NCBI GenBank assembly: GCA_017539645.1
Contig: JAFYCM010000013.1
Span: forward strand, 31,718-95,717
DNA from: Bacteroidales bacterium
GTDB taxonomy: Bacteria > Bacteroidota > Bacteroidia > Bacteroidales > Marinilabiliaceae
Direction: 5' to 3'
DNA: 64,000 nt
In this document: positions 1-8,072 of the stretch, one piece after another
Numbering within the stretch: the stretch's first letter is position 1
Layout of the letters: every line of letters begins with the position of its first letter
The notes under the pieces: generated by a model
What the model was told of the DNA's origin: nothing
Database searches by the model: none
Seen by the model: the letters and a program-made list of their open reading frames with translations, nothing else
Made by a program: the position numbers and the translations under genes

Positions 1-151
1 AGAGAGCGCCATCGATAGTTCCTACTATAAATACGTTAGCGCCCACAAGAGGACCGCGATCATCGGTGACTACGCCCGAGATGAGCGTCTGCGCCGAAAT
101 TTTGCATGCGCACATAAGTAGCGCGATTGTATGTATCGTCAAATGTTTCAT
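1..151 (-). CDS. N-terminus of a carboxypeptidase-regulatory-like / TonB-receptor-type outer membrane protein (partial)
   Basis: Only the first 50 codons are visible; the gene runs off the left edge. It starts with ATG at 151 and has a signal peptide (MKHLTIHTIALLMCACKISA) followed by QTLISGVVTDDRGPLVGANV. That is the opening of the CarboxypepD_reg-like beta-sandwich domain found at the N-terminus of many Bacteroidota TonB-dependent receptors and related surface proteins. The rest of the protein lies outside the window, so the substrate and exact class cannot be told. A near-consensus -7 box (TGTCTTTG on the minus strand, 156-163) lies just upstream of the start. Confidence 0.6.
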   Translation of the reverse strand, partial: MKHLTIHTIALLMCACKISAQTLISGVVTDDRGPLVGANVFIVGTIDGAL

Positions 152-264
152 GCTGCAAAGACAGACATGAAATTTTGCACTACCAAATAGCTATGACATA
201 CGACTAAAATGGCTGACGGATAACTATTTCGGCGGACGAAATGCTACGAAATGATGACGAATGA

Positions 265-1092
265 CTACGCTATGTATGAGCGAAGTTTGGGTACGTATGT
301 ACGAGAAACTGGCACAACAGTGTGGCAATTTTCAAACGTAAGTTGATAGCCATTCGAATTGCCTTGCGCCGACGAAATGTTGTTTACGTTCACCGCAAAC
401 GAGCGATGACATTGGAATATGTTTTTATACTCTTGCAAATCGTTGAGAGCAGAAGATAGCGTGGTGTGCAGTTCGGCTACTATAGCTTGCCCATCTTTAG
501 CATAGCAGACGGCAATATTGTTTTTCTGTGCTTCTATGTATAGCAAGTTGTTTATGGATATTTGCAAGTCGCTACCTCTGACGTTTGTGTCGTGAATAGT
601 GATAACTATGCCTGACTGTTGCTCCGACGTCTTGTCGATGAGCAGCTCCAATTTGTTGCGCAAATACCGATGATAGTCGACACTCACACTTATTGTACTT
701 ATAATTATGCCGATTATAAATGTCCAGTACATAAATAATAGGCAGACTTCAAGCGTTATAGCATGAACAAAAATGAGTGAAAAGACTATGCTATTGCATG
801 CTCCAATAAATAGGATCAGAGAGAGAATCATCAAGAGCTCGTGCCAAACGCGCCAAACAACAACTTTTTGGCAAATCGGCTTTGACACTAAGTGAAATAC
901 TACGCAACAACCAAACGAAACGCCCCCAAAAAGCAGCGCAACTAAGAATTTGTTTCCTGAATACATATTGAAGCCAAATGGCTGCAGCAGGTATAGTATC
1001 AAGAATACAAAAGAACAATAAATGGCATTGTCTTTCAGCCAATTATTGTTCTGTGTTAATGGATATTTACGTAGTAGGACGAACAATGTCAA
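265..1092 (-). CDS. Membrane-anchored LytTR-family DNA-binding regulator
   Basis: 275 residues. The N-terminal half has four hydrophobic segments (about residues 25-45, 49-72, 86-108 and 115-137). After a short linker comes a LytTR DNA-binding domain (about 160-275), recognised from the blocks NNLLYIEAQKNNIAVCY, FQCHRSFAVNV and VVPVSRTYVPKLR. Most LytTR proteins are response regulators with a receiver domain; here the receiver is replaced by a membrane module, a known variant that may sense membrane or envelope signals directly. It follows ispF by a few bases and is probably cotranscribed with it. No histidine kinase is adjacent. The frame opens after a stop at 1093-1095 and has no early ATG, so a TTG start at 1092 (or another non-ATG codon just after it) is likely. 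Target genes are unknown. Confidence 0.8.
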   Translation of the reverse strand: MTLFVLLRKYPLTQNNNWLKDNAIYCSFVFLILYLLQPFGFNMYSGNKFLVALLFGGVSFGCCVVFHLVSKPICQKVVVWRVWHELLMILSLILFIGACNSIVFSLIFVHAITLEVCLLFMYWTFIIGIIISTISVSVDYHRYLRNKLELLIDKTSEQQSGIVITIHDTNVRGSDLQISINNLLYIEAQKNNIAVCYAKDGQAIVAELHTTLSSALNDLQEYKNIFQCHRSFAVNVNNISSAQGNSNGYQLTFENCHTVVPVSRTYVPKLRSYIA

Positions 1093-1099
1093 TCAATCA

Positions 1100-1582
1100 T
1101 TATTCTTTCATAATTAGCGCCACTGCATACGCCGACGCTCCGATGCCTTCGCCTTCGAACGAGAGTTTTTCGGTCGTCGTTGCTTTCACCGACACTCTGT
1201 CGTCATCGATGCCGATAGCTTGGGCAATCTCGTGCTGCATCTCCGGAATGAGGTCTTTGAGTTTCGGTTTTTGCATAGCTATGGTGCTATCGATATTACT
1301 TACGCGATAACCCTTTTCTGCGATAATCTCCACGCAGCGGCGCAGAAGTTTTCTGCTATCGATGCCCGCGAAATCGTCACTATTATCAGGGAAATGGTAG
1401 CCGATGTCGCGCATAGCAGCAGCGCCGAGGATGGCATCGCAAATAGCATGAATCAGTACATCGCCATCCGAATGAGCCACCCAACCTTTTTCGTATGGCA
1501 CTTTCACGCCACCTATGGTCAACGTCAGTCCCTCTTCGAGGCGATGCACGTCGTATCCGTATCCAACTCTAATGTCGAGCAT
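1100..1582 (-). CDS. ispF: 2-C-methyl-D-erythritol 2,4-cyclodiphosphate synthase
   Basis: 160 residues, the usual length. IspF cyclises CDP-ME 2-phosphate to MEcPP with release of CMP in the MEP (non-mevalonate) isoprenoid pathway; it is a cytoplasmic homotrimer. Visible signatures are RVGYGYDVHRL near the N-terminus with the metal ligands D11 and H13, HSDGDVLIHAICDAILGAA with the third metal-binding His, and a C-terminal KATTTEKLSFEGEGIGASA segment. It starts 9 bases after the porV stop and is followed by the LytTR gene, so porV-ispF-lytTR looks like one minus-strand transcript. As I recall, ispF also sits next to porV in Porphyromonas, so this arrangement is probably ancestral. The isoprenoids made feed UppS, encoded further right. 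Confidence 0.96.
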   Translation of the reverse strand: MLDIRVGYGYDVHRLEEGLTLTIGGVKVPYEKGWVAHSDGDVLIHAICDAILGAAAMRDIGYHFPDNSDDFAGIDSRKLLRRCVEIIAEKGYRVSNIDSTIAMQKPKLKDLIPEMQHEIAQAIGIDDDRVSVKATTTEKLSFEGEGIGASAYAVALIMKE

Positions 1583-1591
1583 AATCGTGAT

Positions 1592-2805
1592 TTATCGTCT
1601 GCCGTTGTTGTTGCTACCATTGCGAGCAGAAGAACCGCCCATGTTGAATGCCTTGCCGAGGTCGAAGCCAAGTGTGATGCGTACGGTGTTGGCAAGAGCG
1701 CTGTTGGCATTCGAGTTGCCCACCGAGAATATGTACGATGCAGCAACGTCAATCATTTGGTATTTCAAACCCAAGCCAATGGTTGCGTATTTCAAGTTGC
1801 CTTTGTTTTCGTGGTTATAGTGATAACCACCGCGAGCAAAGAACAAATCGTTGTATGAATACTCTATACCGCCCTGCATATCAATCTCTTGGAGCTCTTC
1901 TTTTGCGCCGCCAGGAGCATCGTTGAACGAGTGGAATATAGCCGACACAACCGACTTGTCGTAGTATTCATCTCTACGCGAGCTGGTAGACTCTGCAACA
2001 CCATCTTCGTTAGTATTACGATAATTAGGTGTAGGCACAAGCAACTTGTTGAAGTCGACAGTCGCGCCAACTTTGTTGTAGCGGTCAATCTCGTATTCAA
2101 AACCAACGCCGAGACGCATATTGGCTGGCAAATACTGATTGGTAGCACCATTATCGTAGGTGATTTTTGTACCTATGTTAGAGATGTTGATACCAGCCAT
2201 AACAGTGGCGTTGTTAGCACCCAAGCGGAGCGGCTTGTTGTAGTAGAACGCGAGGTCGGCAGCGAATGCATTGCCAGCCGAATAACCATCGTCGTCTTGC
2301 TGAAAACCGAGGTCGGAGTGTATGTAGCGCAAAGCCACAGCGCCCGAGAAGTTGTTCGATATAATATTGAATATGCACCGTCGATACAGAACTCATTAGG
2401 TTTGTAGGTACCTGTTGTGTTGCCGTCTTCGTCAGTAAAGATGAGGTCGCCAAGCGAGAAGTAGCGAATAGAGGCACTTATAGTTTGACGTTTGTCGAAA
2501 CGATAATAACCAGCCATATAGAAGAGGTTTATGTCGTTGACGAGTTTGCGCAACCACGGCGTAACTGAAAGAGAGACGCCGCTGCGGCTATCCATAAATG
2601 CATATTTAGCTGGGTTCCAATATTGAGAGTTTACATCGGGCGAAGTAGCTACACCAGCGTCACCCATTGATGTTCCTCTTGCCTCGGGGGCAATATTTAG
2701 CATCTGTACGCTCGAGGGAATTGGGTTGTAGTCGTTTTGTGCTGAGGTTGTTATGCTTATTATAGCCATTGAGGCTAAAAGACATAGATTCTTTACATTT
2801 CTCAT
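1592..2805 (-). pseudogene. porV: T9SS outer membrane shuttle protein PorV, reading frame broken by a frameshift
   Basis: PorV (LptO) is the outer-membrane barrel of the FadL-like fold that collects T9SS cargo at the translocon and brings it to the PorU sortase. The first part starts with ATG at 2803-2805, has a signal peptide ending TTSAQ, and shows the family blocks EARGTSMGDAGVAT and QYWNPAKYAF. It stays on frame to about 2367 (NEFCIDGAYSI). The protein then continues in the -1 frame: NNFSGAVALRYIHSDLGF onward to 1592, ending RNGSNNNGRR. Joining the parts gives about 404 residues, close to family length. One missing base between roughly 2352 and 2376 explains the break. No canonical slippery heptamer is visible there. 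Either this is a real inactivating mutation or a sequencing or assembly error; porU and gldJ beside it are intact, which favours an error. Confidence 0.88.
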
Positions 2806-2854
2806 TTTTTATATATGTTCTTCCTTTGATTACTGATAGTTAATATTATGTCGT

Positions 2855-2862
2855 CAAACGTA
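2855..2862 (-). promoter_or_regulatory. -7 box upstream of porV
   Basis: Minus-strand TACGTTTG, an exact match to the Bacteroidota -7 consensus TAnnTTTG, about 50 bases before the porV start. It gives porV-ispF a promoter of their own in the gap after porU. No convincing -33 TTTG is seen. Confidence 0.5.
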
Positions 2863-2889
2863 TAAACGAGTCTTTTTGACTTTTATTGT

Positions 2890-5800
2890 CTACTTGATTA
2901 ATAATTTTTTGTTGAAGCTTCCGCTGCGCCCCGATTCGTCGCTTACGTATACATCTATAATGTAAATACCTCTACTCAATGTAGCTGTGCTTGGTAGTTC
3001 GTTTACCAAGTTTATCACATCAGATTGCCCTTGTGTAGCAGTTGTCGAGATGGTCTTTTGCGCCATTATATGACCGCTGGCGGAATATATGCGAACTCTT
3101 ATATTCAAGCGAGAACCTGTAGCATTATGAGTGAAGAATAGACTCAGATCGCTCTTTTCGCTTATGTATGGGCAAGGGAAGATGTCTGTCGTGCCAAAAT
3201 TGATATCGCTCTTGCTATCGACAGAGAATTCAATTGTAGTATCCGAAGAGTTGTTGGCATTGTCCCATGCTTTGAGTGTCAACGTGTAATAATTGTTGTC
3301 TTCAAGTGTAGGTAGCGTATATATGAGCGAGCCTGACGTGTAGCTATTTTCATCGTAGGAGAAGTAGCTATTCAGGTTGTATGGGTTGTCGCGGTCGTCG
3401 TTCAATACAACGGTAATGTTGTGTCCGATGCCTTCGCCACTTGTATTTATGCCCGACTCGTCGCTAAACGTAGCATGTAGGGTAGGCGTAGTGCCAGTCG
3501 TCTCTCCATTTTCAAATTCTGGGTATTCAATCCATGCGGTTATCTTCGGACCAATAGAATCACTTGCAGCCTCAGCATCCATACCACCAAGAAGCAGCAT
3601 GTTTGTTGCACCTCGAGCCTCAATGTCGTTGTTCGATACGGCATAATAGCTTATTCTACCATAACCTTCGTCGGTGTAGCAATCTTTCGGCAAAGAAACT
3701 ATCACTTCGAACTGCCCATTTTCTACCGTAGTTAAGCCATTGTATAGTATACTGTTATAGTTCTCGAATGTATATACCTCACTAATAAGGCCTTTAGTTT
3801 GAATCGTGTTTTTCTTGTTATAAAGAATAACATTTACTTGACCATTGAAATCATTCAGAATATTGCCTTGTGCATCTCTGATTGAGCCTTTTATTCTGTT
3901 TGTAGATGGCGCTTTTATTGGTTCATCGCAAACATCGAATGCGATTCCGTTTATGCTATCTGTACTAATAATATTGTTCTCGTTGTAATCCAAAGTAATA
4001 GCAGGGTCGCCAATCAAGAAATATTTCAATGAATTGATGTTGCCGATGGTCTTTTGCTTTGCATATTTCACAGCGTCGCCAACAGTATAGCGTTTGCCAT
4101 TACTGTCAGAATCAAGCACTCGACTTAGAAATGCACGAGCAATTTTGTAGTTGTAGTTGCTGTAAGATATTCTGCCTGCCGCGAAACAGCCAATAGCACC
4201 GCAATTTTCACCTAACGTCATATATTTCGACAAACTTGTTATACCTCTGTCAAATGAAGCAGTGTGACATGCTGCACTCATTACGAAAGGATATTTGCCG
4301 TTATTATTCCATGCGTTATAATCAGTTACGTATAACAAATATTTAGATGACCATCTATTTTCTCCTCCGTGTCCAGTATAAGTGATTAATAATGCTCCAT
4401 TATCAAAAGCTGTCTGTAAGTCATTTATCGCTTGATAATAGCGCGGACCACTTGTTGTGTTTGTTGACGAATACGCTTCTTGGTATATTTTCGTTTCATT
4501 CAACATAGGATATTTATCGGCAACTAATTTGGCGTTTTGATCTGAGAAAATTAAGTGTTCGTTGTTATCATCATCATCACAAGCAAATACTGCGCGAAGT
4601 TTCCAATTGCTTTTTTCAAGAGATGTTAGGTATGCTTCAACTTTGTTTACAGCCATAGTGGCCTCTTCTGTAGAGATGACTGGGAATCTGCCGATACCGA
4701 CATCAACAGTACTTATCGTTTCTGTATTCGGTTCACCTTCTCCGTCTTCTAACCAGCCAAAAAAGTCATCCGTTGAATATGTGTTTATTCTATATAGCGA
4801 TTCTTCTGATTGGTGTGTAGGTATGCGGTTGTCTGGATATTTATCACCATAGTTCAAATTATCGTACGAACCATTGCCAAATAGAAGAACAAATTTTAGA
4901 GAGTTGCTGCTTTCTTTGCCATTGTTGTACACCAATCGTATGTAATCTCGTATCGCTGTTGCTTCGCGCTTACCTGAGGAGAACTCGTTATAAATGGCAT
5001 CTACATTTACCGCGGCGCAATTGAGCCCACTATACGTTGCGTGAAGATTTGCTAATCGTTCTGCCTCCAATTGAAAATCAGGGTGATATATAATAATGTA
5101 ATCAATATTGTTGGTTGCGTGTAGGTCCTGATTCGCAACATCCTCTACATAAGTAGGTTCTTCAAATTTGCCGTTTCGCTCAAATGCAACGAATTCTTTT
5201 ACCGCACCCTCAGATGTAAATTTTGCATGACGCGTTGAACCAGAATTCGTCGTTTTGATGTTTTGTGGCTTTGTTGGGTCATCGACATTCCACACAATAG
5301 TATTGTCGCTTGCACCGCTAATGGCGTAGTCGATTATGCATGAGTCACCGTAATAGATAGATGAACTATTTCTAAACAGAAGCTCACTTCTACTATTCAT
5401 ATTCAATTGTGCGGAAACAGTTATTTCTGCATAGTCTAAACGAACTGTTGGCGGGTAATTACTATTGTCACCAGTGTTAACTTTTGCATTTATTTTTACA
5501 TTGTAATTATTGATGGCGCCAGCGGATGATTTTATACTTACTTTATTAGTGTTAGCTACAAGTCCAGTAGTAGTCCAGGCTATAGGAGCGACGCTATACG
5601 TTCCAACACTATCATCGTTGAATATAATAGTATAGTTAGTGTTGGAAAATGACCTTGCCATAAAACGAAATGCCATTCTGACTTCAGTATCTTTTGTTGC
5701 TCGTGCATCAAGGGAGAATGGTAGAGAAAGAGAACTGTTGGTTGTGGTGAATTCCTCTCCAAAAAATTCTTTTCCTGAGAGAAGAAAGTTGAAACTATGT

Positions 5801-6291
5801 AACTCATGACACGCTCTATCTTCATACGTATCTAACGTTATAGCAGCTTCTTCTGAAGAGTAGTCGACAGTGGCGGGCTCTTCTGATGGCGTTGTACTAT
5901 CCGTTATAAAATAGTATGAGTACTCATCTTGTTCGTTCTGTGTGAAATCATAAATATCGTATGCGGCGTTGTATTCCCAAATTGTTGTGCCTTGCGCATA
6001 GAAGAGTATCGCGTCATCTCTACGTATTACTGGAAGTTTTGCCAAATCGTCGATGCGCGATGCGCTATTTTCGAGAGGAAGTTCTTTGCCGCCATTGCCA
6101 TACACCGCAATCTTGCTCATGTCTGAGAAACCCATTGACGATAGTGCGGATTTCGTTAGCATTTTTATACCAGAGTCTTTTATTCGTACTTTCACCCATT
6201 TGCCAGATGCTAATACCGAGTGCTTGGTTTGCGATGCGGCGTCCGTATATATGAAGAATAGTAATACCGACAGTATTGAAAATAGTCTCAT
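2890..6291 (-). CDS. porU: T9SS sortase PorU (gingipain-type C25 cysteine protease)
   Basis: PorU is the cell-surface sortase of the T9SS: it removes the C-terminal signal of cargo and joins the protein to anionic LPS. The domain order fits: signal peptide (MRLFSILSVLLFFIYTDAAS), an N-terminal beta domain, then the C25 caspase-like domain with catalytic His in YTGHGGENRW (about H641) and catalytic Cys in VMSAACHTASFDR (about C675, codon 4267-4269). Beta-sandwich domains and a C-terminal sorting-like domain ending FNKKLLIK follow. The frame can be extended to 6327, but a perfect -7 box lies at 6316-6323, so the ATG at 6291 is the likely start, giving 1,133 residues. The gene is followed by porV, its functional partner, and is divergent from gldJ. 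Confidence 0.93.
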   Translation of the reverse strand: MRLFSILSVLLFFIYTDAASQTKHSVLASGKWVKVRIKDSGIKMLTKSALSSMGFSDMSKIAVYGNGGKELPLENSASRIDDLAKLPVIRRDDAILFYAQGTTIWEYNAAYDIYDFTQNEQDEYSYYFITDSTTPSEEPATVDYSSEEAAITLDTYEDRACHELHSFNFLLSGKEFFGEEFTTTNSSLSLPFSLDARATKDTEVRMAFRFMARSFSNTNYTIIFNDDSVGTYSVAPIAWTTTGLVANTNKVSIKSSAGAINNYNVKINAKVNTGDNSNYPPTVRLDYAEITVSAQLNMNSRSELLFRNSSSIYYGDSCIIDYAISGASDNTIVWNVDDPTKPQNIKTTNSGSTRHAKFTSEGAVKEFVAFERNGKFEEPTYVEDVANQDLHATNNIDYIIIYHPDFQLEAERLANLHATYSGLNCAAVNVDAIYNEFSSGKREATAIRDYIRLVYNNGKESSNSLKFVLLFGNGSYDNLNYGDKYPDNRIPTHQSEESLYRINTYSTDDFFGWLEDGEGEPNTETISTVDVGIGRFPVISTEEATMAVNKVEAYLTSLEKSNWKLRAVFACDDDDNNEHLIFSDQNAKLVADKYPMLNETKIYQEAYSSTNTTSGPRYYQAINDLQTAFDNGALLITYTGHGGENRWSSKYLLYVTDYNAWNNNGKYPFVMSAACHTASFDRGITSLSKYMTLGENCGAIGCFAAGRISYSNYNYKIARAFLSRVLDSDSNGKRYTVGDAVKYAKQKTIGNINSLKYFLIGDPAITLDYNENNIISTDSINGIAFDVCDEPIKAPSTNRIKGSIRDAQGNILNDFNGQVNVILYNKKNTIQTKGLISEVYTFENYNSILYNGLTTVENGQFEVIVSLPKDCYTDEGYGRISYYAVSNNDIEARGATNMLLLGGMDAEAASDSIGPKITAWIEYPEFENGETTGTTPTLHATFSDESGINTSGEGIGHNITVVLNDDRDNPYNLNSYFSYDENSYTSGSLIYTLPTLEDNNYYTLTLKAWDNANNSSDTTIEFSVDSKSDINFGTTDIFPCPYISEKSDLSLFFTHNATGSRLNIRVRIYSASGHIMAQKTISTTATQGQSDVINLVNELPSTATLSRGIYIIDVYVSDESGRSGSFNKKLLIK

Positions 6292-6315
6292 ATTTATATA
6301 AGGTATTCTTGTTCG

Positions 6316-6323
6316 CAAAAGTA
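6316..6323 (-). promoter_or_regulatory. -7 box of porU
   Basis: Minus-strand TACTTTTG, an exact TAnnTTTG match. Transcription would begin near 6309, downstream of the upstream-most possible start codon at 6327, which supports the ATG at 6291 as the porU start. Confidence 0.55.
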
Positions 6324-6436
6324 GCATAAGATTATTATAATCTTTATCAACTATAATTATTCTGTTTTTTTGTTATTGTGAGACAATAAACGAGACTTTT
6401 TTTCGTTGTATTGTGTAACAAGCAAAAACAAAACTA

Positions 6437-6444
6437 TATCTTTG
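6437..6444 (+). promoter_or_regulatory. -7 box of gldJ
   Basis: TATCTTTG, an exact TAnnTTTG match, with a TTG at 6411-6413 as a possible weak -33 element 23 bases upstream. It lies 72 bases before the gldJ ATG in the porU/gldJ divergent region. Confidence 0.55.
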
Positions 6445-6516
6445 CGAATACTAAATTTGTGTTATTAAGTATACACACATCTAACATTTTACGGAAAATT
6501 GAATAAGTAAAATATT

Positions 6517-8010
6517 ATGAATTTGAAGTTCAGTCAATTAGTTACAGCGTCGTTTGTCGTAGCTCTTTGCGTGTCATGCTCGTCAAAGAAAGGTGGCGAC
6601 GGCACTTCATCTGCTACGGGTTGGAGCTATAACGATCCGGATTACGGATTTGAAGTAACAACAGTCTCTGAGCAGGAAACCGGTCCTGGTCTTCGCTTTA
6701 TTGAAGGTGGTACCTTTATTATGGGACGTGTTGAACAGGAAGTTGCGTTCAACTGGGATAATGTTCCCCGCCGCGTTACGGTGACTTCGTTCTATATCGA
6801 TGAGTGCGAGGTTAGTAATGTGAATTATCGCGAATGGCTCTATTGGATTTCTCGCGTCTACAACGAGTATCCTGATCAATATAAGATGGCGTTGCCTGAC
6901 ACGCTCGTTTGGCGTCGTCCTATGGCATACAATGAGCCATACGTAGAAAATTACCTCCGTCACCCTGCTTACAATGAATATCCTGTTGTAGGTGTTAGCT
7001 GGCGTCAAGCTTCTAACTATTGTAAGTGGCGTACCGACCGCGTAAACGAGAATATTCTTATCGCCAATGGTGTGCTCGATCCTAACTTCAAGGATCAGCA
7101 TGGTGAGGATAATTTCGATACAGAGGCTTATATGTACGGTCAATATACTGGTGCTCCTTCTGAGGAAAATCCTTATACGGACCTCTTTACAGAAGAACCT
7201 CGTCAGGTGCGTCTCGAAGATGGATTGCTATTGCCTAAGTATCGTCTCCCGACCGAAGCTGAATGGGAATTTGCAGCTCTTGGTCTTGTAGGCAATACAG
7301 AAGATGAGCGTCTTTCATCAAGAAAGATATTCCCTTGGAATGGCCACGTTGTTCGTAACTCTGAAGATGCAGTAAGAGGTCAGATGATGGCGAACTTTGT
7401 TCGTGGTAATGGTGACTACATGGGTACTTCGGGTAACTTGAACGATAAAGGCGATATTACCGTTGACGTTCACTCATATTGGCCAAATGATTACGGTTTG
7501 TATTGCATGGCTGGTAATGTGAACGAATGGGTAGCTGATGTATATCGTGCTCTTACCAACGAAGACGAAGAAGAGTTCAATCCATATCGTGGTAACGACT
7601 TCCAGCAGAAAGTTCTCAATGAGGATGGCTCTGTAGCAGAGAAAGACTCTCTTGGCCGCATCCGTTATGCTCGAGAGACCAAAAAGTCGATAGGCAATCG
7701 TAAGAACTATCGTGAAGCCGACAACAAGAACTACCTCGATGGTGATGCTCGTTCTAACCAAGCTCTTGGTGGTGATTGGACAAGTTCAGAGGCAAATACC
7801 GAAACCATGTACCGTGGTACTCCTACGACTACAGACCTTTCGAGCCTTGTAAGCGATAGAGTTCGTGTATACAAAGGTGGTGGTTGGCGCGACCGTGCAT
7901 ATTGGTTGTCTCCAGGTACTCGCCGTTTCCTCGATGAAGAGGAGAGCCGCGATGATATAGGCTTCCGCTGTGCAATGACCCGCGTTGGTAGTCCAATTTC
8001 TGGTCAATAA
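6517..8010 (+). CDS. gldJ: GldJ-type lipoprotein of the T9SS / gliding family (FGE-sulfatase fold)
   Basis: 497 residues. A lipoprotein signal ends at C21 (VSCSSKK), so the protein is probably anchored to the outer membrane facing the periplasm. The body is an FGE-sulfatase (SUMF1/PvdO) fold: FIEGGTFIMGRVEQ, SFYIDECEVSNVNYREWL, YPVVGVSWRQASNYCKWR, YRLPTEAEWEFAA, GNVNEWVADVY and the closing VYKGGGWRDRAYWLSPGTRR...GFRCAM. GldJ and its paralogue GldK/PorK share this fold. The N-terminal SSATGWSYNDPDYGFEVTT and ETGPGLRFIEGG blocks, and the position between porU and murF as I recall from Flavobacterium, favour GldJ. No gldL, gldM or gldN follows, as would be expected for GldK. In Flavobacterium GldJ is needed for gliding and stabilises GldK; its role here is inferred. 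A terminator follows. Confidence 0.82.
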   Translation: MNLKFSQLVTASFVVALCVSCSSKKGGDGTSSATGWSYNDPDYGFEVTTVSEQETGPGLRFIEGGTFIMGRVEQEVAFNWDNVPRRVTVTSFYIDECEVSNVNYREWLYWISRVYNEYPDQYKMALPDTLVWRRPMAYNEPYVENYLRHPAYNEYPVVGVSWRQASNYCKWRTDRVNENILIANGVLDPNFKDQHGEDNFDTEAYMYGQYTGAPSEENPYTDLFTEEPRQVRLEDGLLLPKYRLPTEAEWEFAALGLVGNTEDERLSSRKIFPWNGHVVRNSEDAVRGQMMANFVRGNGDYMGTSGNLNDKGDITVDVHSYWPNDYGLYCMAGNVNEWVADVYRALTNEDEEEFNPYRGNDFQQKVLNEDGSVAEKDSLGRIRYARETKKSIGNRKNYREADNKNYLDGDARSNQALGGDWTSSEANTETMYRGTPTTTDLSSLVSDRVRVYKGGGWRDRAYWLSPGTRRFLDEEESRDDIGFRCAMTRVGSPISGQ

Positions 8011-8032
8011 GAAACTTATAATTTGAGATATG

Positions 8033-8062
8033 GGGTTGGAGGTTTACTCCAGCCCTTTTTTT
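8033..8062 (+). terminator. Rho-independent terminator after gldJ
   Basis: GGGTTGGAG, loop GTTTA, CTCCAGCCC (nine pairs, one G-T), followed by seven T. It ends the gldJ transcript just before murF. Confidence 0.8.
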
Positions 8063-8072
8063 ATTTGTAGTG

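Noticed and set aside
2338-2340. Start of a separate barrel gene at 2338
   Set aside because: The GTG is inside a continuous PorV protein in the second frame; conserved PorV sequence precedes it, so the frameshift explanation is better.
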